Under the pieces are notes generated by a model. It saw nothing but the letters and a program-made list of their open reading frames with translations. It ran no database searches and was not told where the DNA came from. 64,000 bases of DNA from Aurelia coerulea (taxonomy: Eukaryota > Cnidaria > Scyphozoa > Semaeostomeae > Ulmaridae), in the NCBI GenBank assembly GCA_039566865.1, contig CM076955.1, positions 2,606,501 through 2,670,500 of the forward strand. Reading direction: 5' to 3'. This document shows positions 11,501-20,532 of the stretch, one piece after another (position 1 is the first letter of the stretch; each line of letters starts with the position of its first letter). The position numbers were made by a program, and so were the translations under genes.

Positions 11501-14500
11501 TGGCAAAACCCCTCTCTTCAGAAAACAGATAATTTCTCCAATATTATTCGGCCTATCGAAAAGCGGTAAAAAGGATGTTGTTCTGTATAATCTGGGCAAT
11601 CGAAAGATGTATAAATCGCAATGTTTCCGTCAACCCTGGCTTCGCAAATCCTTGCTCAAATCTTTTTGCTGATTTCAGAAAAGTGGATTTATCTCCAAAA
11701 CTACTCGAAAAAGTTTCGATTTTTTTCGTTCCATCTTTAGCTAGGTAGTTGATCTACAACTTTGCCAAGTCTGATTGAAAAAGCTAGGCTAGATTTTCTG
11801 CAATCGAATTTTATATTTCTGTTTACTTTTCGACATCGAAGGGGAAAAGCGTTGGTCAATAGTTTAGCCCATGTAGAACGATTTGAACGCCCGTAGAATG
11901 TTTTTGCAAAAAATTTAATTCTTGATCTGTGCTCATTGCAATTCTATGCTCACTAAGGACTCTGAAAGAAATTGATGATTTGTGAATGCTTACGAAAGTC
12001 TCGAAAGACACCCAAAGCATGGTTTTGTGAAGTTGCTGGTAACAGTCAGTAACTCTCAATCAATAGATGCAAATGATACTTTTAAGAGCGCACTAAGGAT
12101 GTCCATTGAGACTTGGGTATGGTATTCCCAACAGAAGACGTCCATTTGTTTGCCAATGGAAACGTTTCTGACAGTTATTTCAAGACTGAGCTTTTGCAAG
12201 CGTGCTGCATAGCATGGTATTCTGTTGACCAAGGTTTCTCCCTTTCGCTGTCGAAAAGTAAACGGAAACATAAAATTCGATTGCAGGAAATCTAGCCTAG
12301 CTTTTTCAATCAGACTTGGCACAGTTGTAGATCAACTACCTAGCTAAGGATGGAGCGAAAAAAAATCGAACATTTTTCGAGTAGTTTTGGAGATAAATCC
12401 ACTTTTATAAAACCAACAAAAAGATTTGAACTAGGATTTGCGAAGCCAGCGTTGACGGAAACATTGTGATTTATGCATCTTTCGATTGCCCAGACTATAC
12501 AGAACAACATCCTTTTTACCGTTTTTCGATAGGCCGAATAATTTGGGAGAAATTAACTGTTTTCTGAGGAGAGTGGTTTTGCGAAACGGCATCTCACTGT
12601 GCACTAGAGCGGAAAGCAGAGTTACCTTAACATTTCATTTCATTTCATTTCATTTTATAATTCTTTAAAGTTGGTTAATTACAATAGTTATCAGCATAAT
12701 ATATACATCAACTAATTTAAACCAACTACAACTAAAAATAATTACATAATATAAAGTATAATACAATATCCTATTTACAACATAGTTTACAGCTGCAGTT
12801 TGCCCCCTTCCATGTTTTTATTTTCCTTTTGAAAGCTGCCACTTTTTCACATGTTTTAATATCGTCACTTAGTGCATTCCAAAGGATGCTGCCTCTGAAG
12901 GTTACAGAGTGTAGTCCAAAAGTTATTTACAGGCTGGATTTCTTTGCATTCTAGGAGGCTGTGGGTGGAAGATACTTGAATCGAGTGGAACGATCACTTA
13001 CAGCAATGCAAACTCAAGCCTGTGGATCAATCACGAATCATGTACATGGATCTTTCAAGTCCCAACAACCAAATTCATTCAATTCAACATAACAAAATTC
13101 AATTTCCAAGATGCTGAATGTAACCATGCAACGCTCTCCCTCTTTAGTGGTTCTACAGCTACGGGAGCCTCGTTTGAAAAGTACTGTTCCAGTACAGCTA
13201 AACCGTATAGGCCTGCATATGCAAGGGGTCCTTTCATTGCAATGATTTTGCAGACGGAGTTCTTCGTTAAAGGTGGCGAATTTTCGATTACGTTTGGCCC
13301 AATTTCAGAAGGTAAGTTCAACCACTTTATCAACCTGTTAAATATTACCGGACGTTTGCCAAAATAAACTATGCACTTTTGGCAGGCCACGATTTTAAAC
13401 AAGATCCGCCAGACAAAACTGTAGATTTGCCCCAAATCCGCCAGACAAAACTTTAGATTTGCCCTTCATCTTTAGTTACAATCACATAACTTCTCTTAAA
13501 AACCACCTTTCGCTTGCTCAAGGCGAGAGTTGCCCTACTAGTTTCGGTGAAACTTTAGTGGCTTTGTTTGTTTTGAGTTACTGGTTGAGAGAATTTCCTT
13601 TGTCTGCAGTCGCTAATCGCTTTGAATTGAGGTGTCAATCAAACACAATTGTTGGTATTGTATTACAAAATCTGCCCTTGTTACTTAGATACAAAGATTT
13701 AGCTTGTCAAAATCAATCATATTGTTCTGAAGAAATTTCATAACTTGAAATAACTGTAAGTTATCAACTGCGCGCATTAAATGGGGAAAGAATACTACAA
13801 TAAAGGGAACTACACTTCTCAGATGACATTTGTTATCCCTGGTAAAGCCGGCGAAAAGAATTGGTAGATGAAGTTTTGCTACTCTCTTATGCATGTAACA
13901 GTTAAATTGATCATTGCTATTTGTACCCATCTTAAATGAAGTAATTGCTGAGACTGGCCTTAGGATACATGGTTGGAAGAGATTTCGATGGGGACTGGAT
14001 CTTGATTGTTCCTTTATTCCGTATTCCATTTTTTAACCTTGCATAAAAATACTTATCAAATCTACTGGCAATTTATCGATTAATAGCCTGCGTGCAGACT
14101 CAATAGGGTTGTTGAGTCTGCACGCAGGTAATCGATTAATCGACGGTTGACGGATAGGCCTAGAAGATGTATCATTTTTATTTCATAGTTCCTACTACAG
14201 TATCCACTCTCCCAACATCAATAGCAAGCCGAACTCCCAGCACAGGAACTGGTGTGAAAACAGCAACATCAATGATTACAGCGACAACAGTTCTCGTAAC
14301 GGGAGGAAAGCTAAAAGGTATGGTGACTCTCGGCCCTTTCCTTGTCTTCTGAAACACCTTTTTTGTTGGGGAGATGAGATACGGTTTGTCCGAGGAAACG
14401 TGTGTGCCCCCCGTGCAGTAGGTTAATGCTCATGCGCCCGTCAGAGTTCCAACCTAAAACGCTACTGCGCATGAGCATTGACCTACTGCGCGGAGGGACA

Positions 14501-17500
14501 CACACATTTCCTCGGACAAACTGTATCTCGTCTCCCCAACAATTTTGATTTTCATCAAAACTTGTGCAACCAATGCAAAAAGTAGAACAATAGTAGACTT
14601 ATGACGATGAGTCCCTTGTATCCCTGTGGTAAACCTTGCTCATGGCAACATTTTCCAATAAGTTGGCCACGTGGTGCGAATTAGGTGCAAACAACTCTCA
14701 GCCAAAATGAGTCCGTTGCAGAAGAAAATTAAGTCCTTATTTTTTGTTTTTTAGGAGATACAAATATCGGTGCAATTATTGGTGGGATTTTTGGTGCTTT
14801 GATCTTAATTGTCATCATTTTGCTGATTATTTATAGGTGAGTATGTATGTATGTATCATTTGCCACAATTACAAGTATTTACAAGTTATATAATATAAAA
14901 ATAGATACAATACAATATATAATGTTAAAAACGTAAAGGAAAAACACCCCTAATTACAGTGGCAGGGATAGCATTAAAAGGTCAAGATGACCTTAATTCC
15001 ATAATGGTCCCCTTAGAGGTGCTGGTACAACGAAAAACGTAAGAAAAAATATACAAAACTGTAGTTTGTTTTGGGTATAAAACATGGTTTATAAGACCAT
15101 ACCATGATCGGGAGAGATGATGACAAGTCTTAATAGAAGACATATATGTCATCTTCCTCTTTTTAATACAATTTTACAAGTAATACAATTTTTGAACGTT
15201 GCAGTAAATATAAGTATAATCAAATAAATATGATAAGTAAATAATGATTAACAAATCAAAATAGATGAAATATGAATATGATAAAATAAAATAACAAAAT
15301 GAATGTAAATATAATTGTTTTACAGGACAGGAGCTTGGGCCTTTTTCAGCCTAACTACCATCCATGATATTCACCATATGTACAAAAGTTGGAACACTAA
15401 ATATTTCGGATTGCAAAATATTTCGGACATCAATATTTTCGTACGTATGAAATGTCCGAAAGTATGAACGTCCGTAAGTCTTTGCTATTAATGTATACTT
15501 TCTGGCAATTTTGACCTACGCAAGGGTACTCTTTCGGCAGCTTTGGCTGCGGCAGGCAAAATTTTTTATAATTTATGGTAATAGAAAACACCAAATTCTG
15601 GCATTTTTGGTCCAGAGATTAGTCTAGTCCAGGGTATCATTTTCGTAAAAATTGGTCTAGTCAATGGAATAACTTTGAATAGCCCTACTGGGAATTGACA
15701 AACCCCTTGCTTGCTAAGATTCATGCTTGTTTTGCAAATGGAGCTGTCTAGTTTTGAGTTATGTTCCTATTATCTATCTTGTAGAAAAAAAGTCCTCAAG
15801 ATTATTGGTCGTAGAAGATCAGCAAAATCGAGAATTTCAGAGACTATGCCAAGATTGGGACCTACCTCCAGGGATCATTCTTCAAAAGAAAACAATATGT
15901 ATCAAGGTAAGATCTCTGTGAAGCTTATACATCAAATCTGGAAAATGATAGATCTTTGAACTTTGGATTAATATTCGTAAAAAGCCTACTACTAGGTGAA
16001 CCTAAAACAGTGATATTGTTTCAAAAGTCATCAAGATTTTATCCGATTTCAGATTACAGAAAGTTCTTGACATGTGTTTTTGTCTTGGACCAAATCAATT
16101 TTAGTTCACACTTCTCCGTTTTTGTACAAAAATGGAGAGAAGAACCTCCGTTTTTTGTGAAAGTGTTCACACTGATCCGCACAAAAATGCCACAAAAACG
16201 GAGGTTTTCGAAAACGCTATCAAAAGTGTATATCCACAAAAACGGAGGTTTTTGAAAACGCACTTGATTAGTGTGAACGCACAAAAACGGAGGTTTTTGA
16301 AAACGCACTTGATTAGTGTGAACGCACAAAAACGGAGGTTTTTGAAAACGCTCCAATATACAACAATGAGTTTCACAAAAACGGAGCAATGTGAGCGCAC
16401 AAAAACGGAGGTTTTTCTCTCCGTATTTGTTATCAGGCGGATCAATGTGAACGGACAAAAACGGATGTTTTTCCCTCCGTTTTTGTACAAAAACGGAGCA
16501 ATGTGAACGGGTAGCTTGGATGCCACAAAACGGATACTAACAAAAACGGAGCAGTGTGAACGGGGCCTTAGACATATTACAAAGCCTAGCCTGCTTATAG
16601 ACTGATTACACGAGTTATTGCTATTGATAGACTGATTGACGCTATAACTAGAGCGACAACAGTAACATCAATTCAGTTCAATGAAATGAGCGCAAATTGA
16701 GGGTCCTTATATAGCGAGGCTAGCCTGATTGGGGCACCATTTGGTGCTGGTGCATAACACGGAGGTTAGCCACAACCGAGAGGCAATATTGTGACGTCAG
16801 GATTCCACCCAAACAATAAATCAGCCTCTTCGCGGTTGAATATGACGTTGCAGTGTACTGAATCTTGTGGAAGATAACATTCGGAGGTTTCCAGCCTCGA
16901 CATCCGCAGGTGCACCTTTGGGTTATTGATGTTGCTTGTTCAACCAAAAAGTGCCGAACATAATGGCGAGTTGATCGCTTCCCCCTTTTTCCCTCTCTTA
17001 CTACAATATATTTAATATATTTTCATTTTTTCATGGAGGGTTTCTATTCAGCAGAAGCTTTTTTCAAGGGGCCCTCCGATAAAAACTTAATTGCAATATA
17101 CAGTTAAAAATACCCTATCACTAAAAAGAATCGATCATTTTAAATCCTATTTTAGAATTATAAACTATGGCTGGGATAAACATAAGTTTCCGTATTGATT
17201 AAACTAAAATGCCAGGATTTAATTGGACTAAACGTATCGGGCATAACTCTCTATCAGTAGTAAAGCTACTGATGAAGTCATCAGTAGTATGGCTACTGAT
17301 GAAGTCATCAGTAGTATACTACTTCATCAGTAGCATGGCTGGGGGCTGGGATAGTTTGTATTGAATCGAAATGTCATACATAATGGAAATTCGCAGACAA
17401 CAAGTCCTTTTCCCACTATGGATGACACATAGTTAACGAATCTTGTTGTTTTTTGTAAATAATTTGCTTATTTTGATGAACAAAGAGAAAAATATAACAG

Positions 17501-20500
17501 CTCTGAGCATTTGCGGATTTATTCTTCAAAGATTGTTAACCGCACCGCATTGATTATTCTTTCCTAGGGGGTGCAAAACCATCTTACCCTGATGTCGTCC
17601 CAAACACGAATCTGCCAGGCAAAGCGTTGGGATATCAACTGGGATACATTGGACCTGGGGACACGCTGTGTGGGGAAAATCCCACATATGAAGCTGTTGG
17701 TAGTGTAATAAGTGGAGAGGAACCAGAGCATGACGATTCAGGTATTTTTATTTCCATTTGGAAGCTCTTAAAAAGCCAGGGTTCTTCAGAGCCACGCTAC
17801 AATTTCAGACGGTCTGAGAATGAATTATGGCCTACTAAATGGAAACTACAGATCCTAAGTGTTTTATCAAAAATTCTTTTCGTTTTTCTTTCGTTTATTT
17901 ATGACAATTTGTAATTCAAAATAGCCAGATATAACAAATTATGTATTTATTGTAGCATAGGTTCCAATTCTTTAAAAAGGCTGGTGTAAAATTGAGTGAC
18001 CTATTTCTTTGAACTGAATGACTTCAAAGAAACTTTAGCTAATTCTCTATAATTCTACCGTTGGATTTTTCTGAAATTTTCAATATTTTCAAATTAGTGT
18101 TTTTCTTCTTTTTCAAGAATTCAAGAATTATTTTCAAAAAAACTTAAAACCATCGTAATTTCTAAACAGTTTGACGTAACATGAAATAAGTTCGAAGGAA
18201 ACCCTAGTTCATAAATGCCTACAATATGGTGTCAAGCAAAAGTCTGTCACTCATCTGGTTTATGATTTAGAAATTTGATGACGTCAAATCCTCAAATGAG
18301 TTGAAATGTAAGATACCCTGTAGTTTCCAAAAATATTCAAAATTTCTGAAAAGTCCAACGGTAGATTTATAGATAAATATCTAAAGTTTCTTTCAAGCCA
18401 TTCGATCAGAAGAAATAGGTCATTGAATTTTACACCCACCTTTTTACGCCGAGATAAAGATTTGGAACCTATGCTATTTATTGTAAATTATTGATTATTG
18501 TAAGTTAAATCAGTCAATCGCTGAACTGACAGAACAATTCAACTGAAGTAAAAGTACTTACTAAAAGTACTATCAGTCCAACTAATGCAGTGTGGATCCA
18601 TGGTTTCCGCTTAGGCCAATTCGATTTTCAGGCAGTCTGAAATTTCAGCGTGCCCGCAAAGCACCCTGGGGGACATTGGCTCTTTAAAGTTGTTGTTTGC
18701 AAAATATTTGAGATTTTATGCTCGGCCACTCACCCCACAACATCATGTCATGAACATCAGAAGAGAGGGTGCACTGTATTCGTTATAAGTTGGAGAATGA
18801 GGCAAGCGACAACAATCATTGTAAACTTCATTTTATCCACATTCCATGTTGTTATAAATACGACATTCCAAGTTTTACGACATTCCAAGTTGAGACACAA
18901 ATCATGTTAAATAAAAAACATTGATTTGAAGCATGTTAATTTTCGTACGTTTCGAACCAAACTTGGTTCATCTTCAGCGTTTGCTCCTTGGTATAAATTG
19001 CCATGTATCATAATTTAGTTCCGCTGAAGATGAACCAAGTTTGGCTCGAAGCGTACGAAAATTAACATGTTATAAGTCAGCTCTCTATCACACTCTGATG
19101 AAAACGTAAGTTTGAAAGGCCTCAGTGTGCTGACAAATTTATCTGTGTATTGCGTCCGTTTTTCTCCAAGTACCTTTTATTTATTATATACTACAGTATC
19201 TATTTAATATATGTGTCTCAACTTGGAATGTCGTAAAACTTGGAACGTCGTATTTATAACAACACGGAATTTCGATAAAATTAAGTTTACAATGATTGTC
19301 GTCGCTTGTTTAATCTCCGCTGGCCAAGTAAAGGGGGTAAGAGCTCAAATCTTTAAAAAGGTCGGTGTAAAATTCCATTGCAGTTTTCTTTGAAATAAAT
19401 GCCTTGGAAGGAACTTGAGGTTTTTTGCTGTAAATCTGCCGTGGCAATTTATTGATATCTGGATTAGTTTCAATATGGCGGCATTTATTAAATTTCAGGC
19501 AATGACGTCATCAAATTTCTAAATCCTAAACTAGAAGAGCTACAGATTTCTGCTTGCCACCATCTTGTAAACCTTCATAAATTATGGTTTTCTCGAAGGT
19601 TTCATAATATTTCCTTTAATAGTTTAGGATTTACGATGATTTAAATGTTTTTAAAATTTTCCATGAATTTTTTCAAAAATAATTAAATTGCCGCCATTTT
19701 GAAAAAAATCAAGTTATCGAAAAATTTCCACGGCAGATTTACAGCAAACTACCATTAGTTCCTTTCAAACCATCCAATTCAAAGAATATTGCAATAGAAT
19801 TTTACACCGACCTTTTTAAAAATTTGAAAGATTTGAGCCCTATGCTGGGTAATAGTTGAAGTGTGTCTTTCAGATGGACAAGAGATGTATGATGTGGTTG
19901 GTACGATAATATCAGGCAGTCGAAACTGCAATGAAACGGTTCCAGTTTCAATACAAAATTCATCCAAATATTCCAAGACTTCTTCAACGAAATCAGAACC
20001 GTATTATCATCAGCTGGAGGAGGGAATCAACCAACTTTATGAGTCTGCGGATAGCTTTGATAGTTTGAACAGTAAACACGGTATCAATGGGAACAGTTTG
20101 CAATCCGGGCATAGTTTGCAATCCGGAAACAGCGGACGCAGTGAGCAAGACTTTGCCCGCATTCCATCCGGACGATCTGATGCACAATACACCCCACTGG
20201 ATAGTAGCACTGCATCATGGTATGTAAAAGAGAACAGTATTTACGAGTCGCTTACATTAGAACGAATGAAAGCTGCATCATGGGAAAAGAATAGAAAAGA
20301 CGCTACTCCATTAGGTGAATATTGTGACCCCTACGCAGGAGACTCCTTCCCAGCTACTATTCATCATGGTGGCTCTGTGAGAGAAAATTCCGCAATTTAT
20401 GAGTCTGCAGATGCACCCGCAAGGAAAGAACAAGGCATTGATGATGTTTACAGTGAGCCATATGAACCGATAAGAATCGGTGATACACCAAAGAAACTTG

Positions 20501-20532
20501 ATTCAGAAAACATTTATAGTGAGCCCATGTAA
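2291..20532 (+). CDS. Ig/CUB transmembrane receptor with tyrosine-motif tail (5' end missing)
   Basis: Predicted type I cell-surface receptor; ligand unknown. Exons: 2291-2569, 3415-3723, 4748-4862, 5888-6048, 7497-7772, 12955-13311, 14189-14317, 14755-14836, 15785-15906, 17568-17741, 19874-20532. Together they give 2663 nt with no internal stop, ending in TAA. Domains in order: Ig with Cys pair and Trp; Ig-like without Cys; Ig with Cys pair, split by a phase-2 intron; Ig-like without Cys; CUB with four Cys; Thr/Ser stalk; one transmembrane helix; a basic juxtamembrane segment; a tail of about 310 residues with many Tyr. All domain boundaries fall at phase-1 introns, the usual exon-shuffling layout. 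The first exon begins mid-codon, so a signal-peptide exon lies upstream and was not identified. The architecture resembles invertebrate ITIM-type immune or allorecognition receptors; that role is inference. Confidence 0.85.
3415..3723 (+). other. Exon: Ig-like domain 2, no cysteines
   Basis: Acceptor ATTTTCTAG, donor GGAG|GTTAGA, phase 1 to phase 1. It keeps a Trp (TFTWQYIDV) and the strand pattern GHLLIKSV but has no Cys at either disulfide position. Confidence 0.7.
4165..4425. repeat. Foldback in receptor intron
   Basis: Left arm CGAAAACATTGAAAACGATC; right arm reads its near complement (ATCGTTTTCAATGTTTTCGA). No coding content. Confidence 0.5.
4970..5275. repeat. Near-perfect foldback element
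   Basis: Two long arms are mirror complements, from GTAGCATGAAAATTTGAATA on the left to its complement on the right. The GCAGCACTACAACTTCACTT segment is paired inside. It lies wholly within the GC-AG intron of Ig domain 3. Confidence 0.7.
5357..5681. mobile_element. MITE, AAAGGGGCTCCGTCGTC family, copy 1
   Basis: Starts AAAGGGGCTCCGTCGTCAAA and ends in a diverged inverse (GGCGACGGATCCCCTTT). Internally it shares GAAAGGTGATATCACA with copies at 26195, 42601 and, in altered form, 55073. Confidence 0.6.
5690..5845 (+). mobile_element. LINE 3' end with (GAAATAT)n tail
   Basis: The block GGAGGGCCCCTTGAAAATC ... GAAGGGCAACCCTCC ends in a short AAATATG tandem tail, typical of CR1/L2-type LINE 3' ends. 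Related GGGGCCCTCC blocks occur at about 17075 (inverse) and 36210. Confidence 0.5.
7290..7385. repeat. Dispersed GC-rich repeat fragment
   Basis: The CTGGGGCCCTTGCCCCAGAC hairpin context resembles the 53450-53540 block (GGGGGCGAAGCCCCCAGG, then TTTTTGGGGCCACGCCC). Probably remnants of one family. Confidence 0.3.
7497..7772 (+). other. Exon: Ig-like domain 4, no cysteines
   Basis: Acceptor CATTCCCTAG, donor GCCGAG|GTATGT, phase 1 to phase 1. Trp is present (FSWYKDGEI) along with NGNLRI and SGIYQMFY, where the expected F-strand Cys is replaced. Confidence 0.75.
7812..8335. mobile_element. MULE-like MITE, copy 1
   Basis: Termini read CATAGGTTCCAAATCTTTAT and GATTTGGAGCCTATG. The long ends and the central AAACCAGATGAGTGACAGAC block match copies at 17954, 44950 and 59587. 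It begins just after receptor exon 7497-7772. Unlike those copies, its two flanks share a longer similar stretch (TTACATTTAAAGARGTTGAT). Confidence 0.65.
8470..8660 (-). mobile_element. LINE 3'-end remnant, inverse orientation
   Basis: TTCAGTTCAGTTCGTTTCATT followed by AT-rich DNA and AGGAGGAGCTCTC... resembles 59060-59340, which has the same order of blocks. Shared non-coding tail of a LINE family is the simplest reading. Confidence 0.35.
8661..9559. other. Intron, nothing recognised
   Basis: Open frames here are short, have no family features, and none splices into the receptor reading frame. No terminal repeats noticed. Confidence 0.4.
9560..11366 (+). mobile_element. 5'-truncated non-LTR retrotransposon
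   Basis: The last two thirds of a LINE polymerase ORF ends at 11222-11224. A short 3' UTR follows with an A-rich tail at about 11345-11366. It sits in the receptor intron between Ig4 and CUB, in sense orientation. The truncation and breaks indicate a dead copy. Confidence 0.85.
9600..11224 (+). pseudogene. Reverse transcriptase of a LINE (Jockey/CR1-like), broken
   Basis: The protein would copy LINE RNA into DNA at a nick. Visible blocks: LLPIFGKLFEKLI, HQSGFRPGDST, FLDLSKAFDRVWH (first catalytic Asp region), GVPQGSVLGPLFF, then the FADDTSLF catalytic box, which appears only by combining two frames around 10125-10150. Further on are the thumb-like HLGMILDSKLDF and a C-terminal Cys/His cluster (CCACGEAVEDNEHFLLHC). 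In-frame stops occur near 9846 and 10274, and the catalytic box is frameshifted, so no active enzyme is made. The last open piece is 10358-11224. No endonuclease domain is present in the window. Confidence 0.85.
11459..12626. mobile_element. 1.17-kb palindromic element with TTAA target site
   Basis: Both ends are flanked by TTAA. The left starts GGTAACTCTGCTTTCCGCTC and the right ends with the complement. The arms pair over several hundred bases. TTAA duplications fit piggyBac or Kolobok mobilisation. No transposase is present. Confidence 0.7.
12627..12954. repeat. CATTT microsatellite and AT-rich LINE-like tail
   Basis: A (CATTT)n run at about 12631-12655 is followed by AT-rich DNA and a block (GTGCATTCCAAAGGATGCTG) resembling an inverse LINE 3' region. 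It ends at the CUB exon acceptor. Confidence 0.35.
12955..13311 (+). other. Exon: CUB domain
   Basis: 119-codon exon, phase 1 to phase 1. The four canonical Cys sit at GCGWK, ESCTW, AECNH and KYCSS. Aromatic and strand spacing (WIFQVP, LSLFSG, GGEFSITF) matches CUB domains. CUB domains usually bind protein or glycan ligands in extracellular proteins. Confidence 0.9.
13402..13463 (+). repeat. Two-copy tandem repeat
   Basis: CCGCCAGACAAAACT followed by TAGATTTGCCC occurs twice in a row, about 34 bp per unit. Confidence 0.6.
13470..13740. repeat. Dispersed repeat shared with HAGH intron 1
   Basis: Contains ACTGGTTGAGAGAATTTCCT and GCTAATCGCTTTGAATTG, also present in near-identical order at about 52480-52540. 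Probably one arm of a foldback family that is complete at 51990-52600. Confidence 0.45.
14087..14131. repeat. Short perfect hairpin
   Basis: CTGCGTGCAGACTCAA and its complement flank a loop of about 9 nt. Confidence 0.6.
14189..14836 (+). other. Thr/Ser stalk and transmembrane exons
   Basis: Exon 14189-14317 encodes a Thr/Ser-rich linker likely to be O-glycosylated. Exon 14755-14836 encodes GAIIGGIFGALILIVIILLI, a single transmembrane helix, and ends in phase 2 just before basic residues. Between them lies the 14360-14545 palindrome. Confidence 0.85.
14360..14545. repeat. Foldback element
   Basis: Left arm GTTGGGGAGATGAGATACGG and right arm complement near 14520-14545. The arms pair through GTAGGTTAATGCTCATGCGC to a short centre. 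Confidence 0.65.
16093..16573. mobile_element. GTTCACA-ended element with tandem-repeat core
   Basis: Begins AGTTCACACTTCTCCG and ends CAGTGTGAACGGGGCC. The core repeats ACAAAAACGGAGGTTTTTGA; the clearest tandem unit is about 54 bp and runs from about 16190 to 16350. Long open frames on both strands here are products of the repeat. Confidence 0.65.
16998..17110 (-). mobile_element. LINE 3'-end fragment, inverse
   Basis: CATGGAGGGTTTC...TTTTTTCAAGGGGCCCTCCG is the inverse of the LINE tail at 5690-5845. Confidence 0.4.
17225..17345. repeat. Clustered CTACTGATGAAGTCATCAGT palindromes
   Basis: CATCAGTAG and CTACTGATG alternate several times, giving repeated small hairpins in the intron before receptor exon 17568. 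Confidence 0.5.
17954..18475. mobile_element. MULE-like MITE, copy 2
   Basis: 522-bp element, AGCATAGGTTCC...GGAACCTATGCT, flanked by perfect 9-bp duplications ATTTATTGT at 17945-17953 and 18476-18484. No coding capacity. Confidence 0.8.
18786..19312. repeat. Foldback enclosing two inverted hammerhead-like hairpins
   Basis: Arms around 18790-18905 and 19205-19312 pair (CAATCATTGTAAACTTC; ACGACATTCCAAGTTTTACG with its near complement). The centre holds a motif at 18949-18977 (-) and an inverted near-copy at about 19023-19051 (+). Confidence 0.6.
18949..18977 (-). ncRNA. Hammerhead-ribozyme-like motif
   Basis: Reads CTGAAGA, then T, stem GAACC/GGTTC with a 6-nt loop, then GAAAC. This is the CUGANGA...GAAA core with one extra base before helix II. 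Helices I and III were not resolved. Such motifs are known from Penelope-like retroelements. Confidence 0.4.
19345..19845. mobile_element. Diverged relative of the MULE-like MITE
   Basis: Ends AGCTCAAATCTTTAAAAAGG and a matching inverse (ATTTGAAAGATTTGAGCC). AAAGGTCGGTGTAAAATTCC corresponds to GGCTGGTGTAAAATTGAG of the main family. It ends about 28 bp before the last receptor exon at 19874. Confidence 0.6.

Larger units (their letters stand above)
15785..20532 (+). other. Cytoplasmic tail exons with tyrosine motifs
   Basis: Exons 15785-15906 (basic, KIIGRRRSAKSR), 17568-17741 and 19874-20532. One strict ITIM-form motif is seen (SIYESL). Looser YxxI/V/L sites include TYEAV, MYDVV, YYHQL, QYTPL and PYEPI. 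YSEP occurs twice, a form that Crk-type SH2 domains can bind. YES recurs three times. Which sites are phosphorylated is unknown. Confidence 0.75.

Noticed and set aside
16054..16526. Overlapping open frames on both strands
   Set aside because: They arise from a 54-bp repeat whose length is divisible by three.
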